A DNA stretch of 64,000 nt. Source: Hormiphora californensis. Taxonomy: Eukaryota > Ctenophora > Tentaculata > Cydippida > Pleurobrachiidae. Below, in pieces: positions 56,241-64,000 of this stretch (position 1 is the first letter of the stretch; each line of letters begins with the position of its first letter). The DNA is taken from the NCBI GenBank assembly GCA_020137815.1, contig CM035354.1:2371495-2435494 (forward strand), read 5' to 3'. The position numbers and the translations under genes were made by a program. Under the pieces are notes generated by a model. The model saw nothing but the letters and a program-made list of their open reading frames with translations. It ran no database searches and was not told where the DNA came from.

Positions 56241-58320
56241 TCACTTTATCTCTAGAGAAGTCCCGGCACGTTTGTTAAACAACTTGACGGCCTCTGCAAG
56301 AAGCGGATTGGGCGCCTGTTTCACGTTTTCTTCCACGACTATCTGTGAAACCTACAAAATTGGTAATAGTTAGTTTGGGTAAATCGAGATTCCGGTATTA
56401 TATATCGAGGTTTGACTGTATAGCAAACACAATGAAACTGTATTGATGTTGGCAGGTGGTAATTACATGTTTCTCTCGGGTTGCAAGGCGGTGTCTCAGA
56501 AGATTGTCTGTAAAAGAGGATAGCGCTACGTGTGGGCTGAGTGTCTCTCTACAAATGTCATCCACACTTTTCTTCTCCAGCAGATACGCCCCTTGTGTTG
56601 AAATCTCTGAGGGAGAATTAATAATTAGTGCGGACACTTCTCGATGTTACATAATTCATGAAAGCCGGGACACTTCTGGATGTTATATATATGTTTTGCA
56701 ACTCAGAAGAACAAACCTTTTCCACTGGCTGCAGCGAGGGATTTTATCTTATCAGTAAGTGCTCGTCCACCAAATGTGGCGCTGTATCCACAACTAGCCA
56801 AAACACTAAGTGGATCTTTATCCATCTCACGCTGAAAAATAGAACCTGGTTACATTGATCGGTCACAGGTCGAGGTCACCATTGTGTAACTAATCAAGAC
56901 ACCAGGGACCTATTTGTATGAGACAAAGTGGTATCTCATTTGTTTACCTTTGGTTTAAGAACCTTTAGCACACTAAAATCAATGTGATCAACATTAGCAC
57001 TGTACCGCTTACTCCTCATTTCCCTCTCAATCTCCTGGCGATGATTTCTAAATTTAGAGCTGGTAGCAGCAGGTGTATTGTTAGTGTGGGTCTATAAATA
57101 TAACCGTACCAACTACCAAACAACAGTCAATTAGAAAAGACAATCCGCAGACACGGACACAATAAATATCGCATGAAACCCCATCTGAAGAGTACATTAT
57201 TGCCTACCACATGTACTGAGAAAGAAATGAGAGGGAGAGAGATGGAGAGAGAGAGAGGGAGAGAGAGAAAGTAGGAGGCGTGTTGTGCACAAATTACACA
57301 GTGTATAACACATAAAGGGGAGAGATTTCTCACCTTGTATATTTCTACTACACCCGCATCTTCCTCTAACATGGCTAGTTCCTCATCAGATATGGGATCA
57401 TAATCCTCATCTTCATCCTTCCAATCTCCCTTCCGACCCCTACCCCGGGGGTTACTCTGTCTCCGGCTGTAATTGTATCATAGAGTTAGGGGCGGATAGT
57501 TTAACTAAGGGTCAAATCACATCACACAGACACGGAGATACTATTACACGGATAAAATCTGATGATAAGTTACTAACCGAGAATCATCTGTGTCTCTTCC
57601 CCTTCGTGGAGCAGGTTCTGGTTCACGACGGTTGTAGAGGATCTTTTCTATAACGAGACTCCTGATCTTCTCTCACTCTATCATCTCTAGACCTGTCCTT
57701 ATCATCTCGCACATCTCTTGATCTCTCTTGGTCTCTAGGTAGTTCTGTCTCTGTCCTCACGGGGACGGTCTCTTGATCGATCTCTATCATCTCTTGTTCG
57801 GTCATCCCGAGACCTGTCTTCTCTAGGGGGTCTCTCCTCTCTGGCCCTATCTCGCTCATCTCTTGATCTGTCGTCTCGGGAACGCTCTTCTCTGGGTCTG
57901 TCTTCTCTAGTGGAGTCCCTCACTCTCTCCTCACGTCCCCTATCTTCCCGAGAACGGTCCTGCTCTCTCCTCTTTCTGAAGTCCTCGTCCTCTGTTCGAT
58001 CATGACGGGTTCTACTGGTTCGGCTCTTCCGATTAGAGCTAGATGAACCTTTCAGGAATCTGCTAGGTACAAAGCCAACATCTTTCTCTCTTCTTTCCTC
58101 GCCTCCTATACAGAGAATAGCACAGAGTTAGACTTTCGAATATACGTCATCTGTGGAATTGCTGAGGTAGTTTATAAAGAGGGTGTGAGTTACCTGACTC
58201 TGATTCTGCGGATGCCTCGCTGCTTGACGATCGCTTCCGTTTTCTTCCCTTGCTGTTTTTACCCGACGAGGAGTACTTCTTATGCACAATAATGGACTTT
58301 AAATCTTCTTCAGTCGGCAT
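56241..58320 (-). CDS. RD/RE-rich nuclear protein, candidate ZC3H13/Flacc homologue
   Basis: About seven exons from ATG 58320 (MPTEEDLKSIIVHKKYSSS) to TGA 56241. After a Ser-rich basic segment and GFVPSRFLKG comes a long Arg-Asp/Arg-Glu repeat tract (about 58000-57640). The C-terminal exons carry EDYDPISDEELAMLEED, VDHIDFSVLKVLKPK, DPLSVLASCGYSATFGG, LSSFTDNLLRHRLATREK and APNPLLAEAVKLFNKRAG. From memory of the family, ZC3H13 has a similar order near its C-terminus (a YEPISDDEL motif, a VDW segment, an RRD-containing helix and a final LRLFKR-like helix) and is a subunit of the m6A methyltransferase accessory complex. No CCCH finger is visible. The RD exon as written shifts frame twice (near 57755 and 57650), so base errors or unrecognised introns are likely. 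The homology call is moderate. Confidence 0.55.
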
Positions 58321-58489
58321 ACTGTTGTGTGGTGAATAAGGTTAAATTAATGGTAAGACATTATTTGTAGAATTCTGAAGAAGAGAACAAAGTACAACGG
58401 TATTTACGGCTAGCTATCATTGAAACAAATATTTACAAGTTCATAAAAACAACACAACACAATTTCAGTCTCTCAAGCAGACTGGATCA

Positions 58490-59077
58490 TCATCCAAACT
58501 CAATATCATCTGGATTTTCAACTTTAAGAAGCACGGGGGACGGTGGTCCGTATAAGGGTTGTCCTGAGTGAATACAGGGGTGACATACCCTCTCAGTTGT
58601 CTCTATCAGAGTAATGTATCCTGAAATAGAGGAGGAAAAAATAATACTTAAATACGAATATAATAGAGAACTAATATCACATTTAGCCAATGTAAAACCC
58701 ACACAAAACTTCTTACAAAAGAAATTCTGAACTAGTGCGTACCTCTAATTATATCAGAGAATGATTCTTCCATACTGGCATCTTCTAACCGATCAATACT
58801 GAAGTCAAGTTGTTCTAATGTCCACCCCAAATTCACTAATTTCTCATACAATATATCTCCAGAAGTAGTGGTCTCTGTAACAGTTTCTATATTGAAATAT
58901 CCCCGTAATTTGGTGATTTTGAAGATTTCAACAAACGTTAAGCATACCTTTATCTAATGTGGACGCCCATGAGCTAAGTTTGGCGGAGTGTTTTTCAATG
59001 ATGGTGTCAAACAACTTGGAAAGTTTCCGAAAAGTGCAGTAGGGGAGCCTTTCAAGTTTGGTATCCTTGATGTTCAT
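58490..59077 (-). CDS. Small conserved-looking protein of unknown function
   Basis: Three exons (59077-58948, 58886-58743, 58620-58490) splice in phase 1 with good sites and give 134 residues, starting MNIKDTKLERLPYC and ending ENPDDIEFG. Helix-rich first half (KLFDTIIEKHSAKLSSW), then an acidic helix (LEQLDFSIDRLEDASMEE), then Cys-x2-Cys (RVCHPC). No family recognised and no TM or signal. Its end is 170 bp upstream of the RD-rich gene on the same strand. Confidence 0.6.
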
Positions 59078-59194
59078 TATTTGAAGATCTCCACCTCATT
59101 TCGTACAACAACCAATTTCCACCATTTCCTACAAATAAGCCATCTTATTATTCAAGCCCATCCCGTAAATATATGTACAAGTGTTAATTCTTTG

Positions 59195-59232
59195 ATCTGG
59201 GCAGCCGGTGAACCCAATGGGTAGCCGGGCTG
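59195..59232. repeat. Hairpin
   Basis: GCAGCCGG...CCGGGCTGC encloses ACCCAATGGGT, the same 11-bp tip found in the hairpin at about 51399-51409. Confidence 0.6.
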
Positions 59233-59394
59233 CTGGTGCGGCTGTCGATTTATGAATTCCTTTATTCACGGGGTCCCATAGGTAAACAAATTATAAAATA
59301 CCAACAATACGACACTGGATTAAATCGGTTCGGAGTGATAAAACTGAGTCTGTGAACGCCCAATGAGCGACTATAATCTGGATGCCTCATGCCT

Positions 59395-59570
59395 TCTAGC
59401 CTGCTTACAGGCACCAAGGTGCACGCTAGCAAAAAGAGTACACTTTTATTTTCTAGACCGACTTTTTTCAAACGGCTATAGGCTATAGCCACGCAACTAC
59501 AAGTCCGATTTGAGTAAAATATACGGCGTCTGATAGAGAATCGATAGCGCTAACCGATAATTCCAAACCA
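59395..59570 (-). repeat. Dispersed repeat, copy 2 (partner at 14.75 kb)
   Basis: Inverted relative to 14750-14925; see that entry for shared words. Followed at 59575-59610 by CCCTAACCCGTCTCG telomere-like variants, mirroring the TTAGGG-like runs beside copy 1. Confidence 0.8.
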
Positions 59571-59599
59571 ACCCCTAACCCGTCTCGACAGCCCTAACC

Positions 59600-60180
59600 C
59601 GTCTCGAACGCCAAAATCGATGAATTGTTAGCAATGGAAGGCACCCAGATTTTTGGGGGATAATGGCAGCGCTTTTCAACCCAGATTTCAACTTTGCCCG
59701 GGCAGGCGCGCCCAAAATTATTTGTGAACATGAAATTGACTCGCGCGCGGCGTTAACTTAACGTCGCGCGCATGATGGGGCTGCAGCGCATTCCAAAATT
59801 TAACGCTGCGGTGCGCTAAGCACGGTACCGTGCATGTCACCCATACTTGGCCCCGGCAAGGGGCAGGTTGATCTACCGAACCCTGACATGGCGGTGTGAG
59901 CCACACAGTCCTGTCTCACCTGGCCCCGCACGGAGGGTTACAACGAGGACAGCCAACGTTTTTATCAACCAGATGGCAAATTTAAACTCGGTATATCACT
60001 GAATGATTAAGGTTCAGTATTTCCTTCATTACACAACTTGTATAACATAATACAAGGCATTATATTGGCACATTTTGGTAATCATATAATATTGTATACG
60101 ACTTTATCTCTCCCGTACATCACAACTTTCCAAATTCTACCCAACACAACATCAAAACTAGATGGAAAACACACACCCCT
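59600..60180. other. Intergenic region with GC hairpin, no gene seen
   Basis: Includes a palindrome around 59742-59772 (GCGCGGCGTTAA and TTAACGTCGCGC). The remainder is AT-rich presumed 3' flank of cyclin T. Confidence 0.5.
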
Positions 60181-63046
60181 TCAACTGCGGTGTTCGTGTT
60201 TCAGCCTATCATTCTGTCTGTGTAATGGGGGCATGCTATACCGCATTGAAGATCCAACAGCAGATTTGGGTGCTCTCTGTAGAGGTGGGGGTGGCGGTGG
60301 AGGAGGAGGGGGCGAGGGGGGCGACAACAAAGCGGGTGGACGGGGGTCTAATTGTTCTGACTTTAACCTTGATTCGAGCTTCTTGAAATTGTTCGCATCA
60401 CCAGGCCATTCGATACGTGCCTTCTTCGCCCTTTCGTGATCCGGCCCTGCACCGAGAAGCGATGACCTCTGTTTTTGGGGAGGTCCAGGTTTAGTTACTG
60501 GAGGAGGGGGAGGACGGTGGGGATCCTGCTTGATCAACGGAGCCGGGGCACTCTTTTCCGATCGTTGGTGGTGATGAGGGTCCATTTTTATTAACGGAGT
60601 AGGTGCACTTTTTTCCGATCGTTGGTGGTGATGCGGGTCCATTTTTATTAACGGAGACGGGGCACTCTTTTCGGATCGTTGGTGGTGATGCGGGTCCATT
60701 TTTATCAACGGAGCCGGGGCACTCTTTTCCGATCGTTGGTGGTGATGTGGGTCCATTTTTATTAACGGAGCCGGGGCACTCTTTCTCTCTCCACCTCCAG
60801 TTGAATGGTGAGGGCGATGATGATCGGCCCTCGGTTGGTTGTGTTCCCGCTGATGTTGGCCATAATGGTGGTTATTATTCGAGGATCCGTTTATTTTAGG
60901 TTTTGCAATCAGTAAATCCAGCTTGCTCTCGAGTTTGTCGCTAACAGATTTCTCCATCGCTGCCTGTGCGGGTGGTGGTCGTCGCTGGGTGGTATCGTCA
61001 GGGCGGGGTCGCTTCACTGCCTCCCGGCGGGTACTGGGAATCGGTCCTGTCGGCTGAAAACGGAAAATTAGGTTAGATATTTATTGGTTATTTTTGATTT
61101 CGGAAAATAAAAAATGTGACCCCCAAAATTGACTATAATTTATTGACTCCCCCTGGCATCCCGTTTTAACTTACCATTCGTTTCTTTAGTTTAGTAGGGG
61201 TGACTTCCAGAATCGCCAAAAACTCGCTAGCAATAGCTGAAAAAGTATCCGTTAGTTTAGGAATTAGGACTGATTATTTTTTTAAAGTTTTTCCATGAGA
61301 AGGGAACTTCGCCATGATCTACCGAACCAGAGAGCACTGTGAGATACTACACCCTACTTACTATTTAGCTTTTCAAGAGTGATCCCTGGCCCTAATAAAT
61401 CCCACCATCGTTTTCCAGTTGTATGACCTTGCGGGTGGTCAATCTGAAAAATAATAATTATATGTTAGTTTCAAAGAAAGTATGATTGTTCTGGATCTGA
61501 GAAGGAGAAAGGGAGCGAGACTGAGGGGAAGTAAAGGGAAATAAACGAAAAGAACAATATTTAAGAGTGAATATAGGAATGAAATATAATTTCAAGAGTT
61601 ATGTACCTCTATTACGGCTTTTTTTACAGCGATTTGTTCAATTGTTTAAATTTTAATAAAAACTAGCCAAACTAAACCGCAATTGAAGTCAAATGACCCT
61701 AATCCACATTTTCCAACCCTAAAAACTAAATAAGACTCATGAATTTACCTTAAAACGAAAAACATCCCAAAAATCTATTTTTCTAAAAAAAAACAAGGAT
61801 TTGTAGCGAAGCAAATTTTCAATCTTTGACCAAAAAATTGATTTTTGAAATTTTTTATTTCTTTTTCCAACAGAAACGTTGTATATCATCTTATTAAGTC
61901 CAAAGAATCGATTGCCAATGAAAAAATTACGGTAAAGTGAGATTTTATACGCTAAATTGAAAAATTTGTAACTTTTGGATTTTTATCGATTTTGAGCCAA
62001 AAAACCTGTATGTCGGACTTTGGCTATCAGAAAAGGCCTTGTTTGGGTATGTTTGTGTTAGGTAAGTCATTAAACTATAAAATTAAACCAGTTAAAATCG
62101 TATTATCAACCAATAAGAACAGTCTTTTAGCATTTGTTAATTTTGTTAACTTTGTTAATTAACGTTAATTAACAAAATCGAAAAAAAGAGGTGATTTATT
62201 AACAATTAACATGTCGTCCCCCCCAAATCAAGAAAGAAAGACTAGCTGACAATCTTCTCCCTCCAGCTCTTTTGATACCACCCTGTGGGAAGATTTATTT
62301 AAAAAACAGAAAGGGATAGAGAAAAGAGAAATAGGAGGGGGAATTAAATAAACACAAGGAACTGCGTCGGTTGTCGAATTTATCGATTCATTTAAGTTGT
62401 TTCAATTTCAAGCTCTTTAAATCTGTCCCTCCTCCCCTATTATAAAGCGTCCCACATTGCAATCTATATTTCCCTCTTTGAAGTTTTATAATTCCCAGAA
62501 ATCAACGATTAAAATACAGCTTTTATTAAACTGGGGCAGCTTGGATCAGGCTTCTTCACAGCAGCCCGGTTTTTTATTAGAGACTAACTTAATTCCAGAT
62601 GAATCAAAATAAATACACATCAGATCCCAGATAAATCACCGATTTCAGGGTCAGGATGGATTTTTTGCGCCCAGAAGTTATATTTTCTCACCTCAAAACT
62701 AGCCCACTTGCAGGCAATGTGAATGCACACGGCAGCTACCAGGGTAGGTTTGTACAGGAGACAAAATGTGGTGAGGTGTAGACTCTCTGTAGCCATGAAG
62801 TAGGAAGACTTGGCGAGATCACTGAGAACATGACCACTCGCTTGGCCCTCACTGCTCGGCCCACTTATCACTGGGAGAGGCACATGATATAGAACATGTA
62901 ACAGACAAATATATATTTGTATTTATATCTCTCTCAGTGTCAGTAGGGCCCCCAGAATTGCAGCATCTCGGTTCATCTGTTACCTTTGAGGTTCTGGACG
63001 GCTCTAACCACGTGGGTGTGCGGATGGTCAACCGTGAACTCGAAAC
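60181..63046 (-). CDS. Cyclin T (P-TEFb regulatory subunit), 3' part
   Basis: Partner of CDK9 in P-TEFb, which releases paused RNA polymerase II. Five exons in phase: 63046-62984 ([18 protein letters not shown]), 62870-62692 ([35 protein letters not shown]), 61443-61362 ([18 protein letters not shown]), 61236-61175 ([18 protein letters not shown]), and a single large last exon 61053-60181. These match the second cyclin fold of cyclin T closely (HPHTHVV, SYFMAT, KxWW). The C-terminal exon has a Leu-rich helix, a His-rich region with about four and a half 19-residue repeats ([19 protein letters not shown]), a poly-Pro tract and a basic end. The first cyclin fold is missing; its exons should lie upstream, beyond 63.05 kb or outside the window. 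Confidence 0.93.
60535..60790 (-). repeat. 57-bp coding tandem repeats in cyclin T (His-rich)
   Basis: About 4.5 copies of a 57-bp unit encoding [19 protein letters not shown] with small changes (PSP, PTP). Upstream residues are also His-rich ([17 protein letters not shown]). Confidence 0.95.
61446..62690. other. Cyclin T intron, AT-rich
   Basis: Largest intron of the gene. AT-rich, with short direct words (GTTAATTAACGTTAATTAAC near 62152-62173). No coding or hairpin element was recognised. Confidence 0.6.
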
Positions 63047-63388
63047 CTGGGGGAGGAGGGGAGTTAGTGGGACAGAAGATTTATTGACAGCTATGTCTTA
63101 TGAATTTAATCATCCCAGTCTGATGTAGAGCGGTGAGCGGCTTCATTTTACAACCAGAAATATCCCGAAAACAGACTACGCGGGGGGAGGGGGGGGGGGG
63201 GTCATAACCTATGGGTTTTAACGGATGGAGAAAATCTTTCTCTGCAATCTCCCTGTTAAAGGTAGCACATTATAATAAAATCTTCGTGTGACTGCTGACA
63301 ACCCATCATCTTCAGAAACTATTTTAAGAATTAATCAGTTCATTATCAACTGTCAGTGTGAGTTTCAGAGCTGTGTGTCATTTGGTAT

Positions 63389-63865
63389 TTAAAGTGAGAG
63401 TGGACCGAATCAGAATTGGACAAGTTTGTTGTAGGTAGTAGAGATTAGCTTCCTGAGCATTTTGCGTTTTTGCCGCTCAAAATCGACCCACCCATCACTG
63501 ATATATTTTTGTTATGTTGGGAGAACTCCTGTTTAATCAGTATGTATAAAACAGAATAGAAACAATCATGGCGTTTTACTAACACATTCTGAATATAAGC
63601 AGTGAGGTTGACATGTCCATGCACAGAAGCAGGGCAATGCAAGCCAGCATATCAAAAATTTAAAGAATGTGTTAGTAAAACACAAGGATTGTTTCTATCC
63701 TGTTTGATAAATACTGATCCAGCAGGAATTCTCCCAACATAACAAAAATATCTCAGTGATGGGTGGGTCGATTTTGAGCGGCAAAAACGCAAAATGCTCA
63801 GAAAGCTAATCTATACTACCTACAACAAAATTGTCCAATTCTGATTCGGTCCACTCTCACTTTAA
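63389..63865. mobile_element. 469-bp foldback MITE with TTAA target duplication
   Basis: The element 63393-63861 has ~210-bp inverted arms (63393-63603 and 63655-63861) beginning AGTGAGAGTGGACCGAATCA, separated by ~50 bp. TTAA occurs directly outside both ends (63389-63392 and 63862-63865). TTAA duplications fit piggyBac- or Kolobok-type mobilisation. No coding frame. Confidence 0.85.
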
Positions 63866-64000
63866 GTCCTTCAATTGAACTGCCTTCCTACTGTCTCCCC
63901 GCGTTCAATAATTTAATTCAACAACAGAATGGGAGCGTAGCTTTCCGAGAACGGGGTTAGCGACTTTATATCACAATCTGTCTAGTTGAAACGGTATTTA

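Noticed and set aside
60603-60899. Plus-strand frame with repeated [13 protein letters not shown]-type translation
   Set aside because: Antisense shadow of the cyclin T 57-bp coding repeats.

Overview
This is animal (eukaryotic) genomic DNA. The evidence is protein genes split by short GT-AG introns (mostly about 60-300 bp), metazoan gene families (plasma-membrane Ca2+-ATPase, cyclin T, a multi-Ig/kringle receptor, a CCPG1-type ER-phagy receptor, a candidate ZC3H13/Flacc homologue), a CR1/L2-like non-LTR retrotransposon and TTAGGG-like runs. Compact genes and an unfamiliar receptor suggest an early-branching animal, most likely a sponge. That placement is inference, not proof.

Layout. 0.1-3.0 kb: retrotransposon ORF (minus strand). 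3.25-3.35 kb: a 100-N scaffold gap followed by homopolymer-rich, poor-looking sequence. 4.6-7.5 kb: 5' two-fifths of a PMCA calcium pump (minus), lost toward the gap. 8.93-13.55 kb: a 4.6-kb foldback element whose arms end in a 32-bp minisatellite, with a small TIR element nested inside. 14.1-15.1 kb: hairpins, telomere-like runs and a dispersed repeat. 15.16-16.33 kb: two intronless genes, NTAQ1 and an ERI-type 3'-5' exoribonuclease, 18 bp apart and in the same frame. 16.6-23.7 kb: a CCPG1-like ER-phagy receptor whose introns hold several hairpin elements. 25.0-49.5 kb: a large secreted/type-I membrane receptor with signal peptide, Ig-like domains, a lectin-like fold, a kringle, six near-identical tandem ~1.95-kb modules, more Ig-like domains and a transmembrane segment. 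49.9-56.0 kb: a multi-C2H2 zinc-finger gene (minus). 56.2-58.3 kb: an RD/RE-rich gene resembling ZC3H13/Flacc (minus). 58.5-59.1 kb: a small unknown three-exon gene (minus). 60.2-63.05 kb: cyclin T (minus; its 5' exons lie outside or were not found). 63.39-63.86 kb: a TTAA-flanked foldback element.

The two most interesting themes are (i) the receptor, whose central third is a recent in-frame amplification of a ~526-residue, six-exon module, as expected for an adhesion, allorecognition or immune receptor, and (ii) a population of short, multi-hairpin, cloverleaf-like repeats in introns and intergenic DNA. Two of these (17.4 and 51.9 kb) are clearly the same family, yet their stems differ in sequence while still pairing. 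Several others share a C(GAA)G triloop hairpin. Some stretches (3.35-4.6 kb, 46.1-48.6 kb) look like assembly problems rather than biology. Frame breaks in receptor modules should be read with that in mind.
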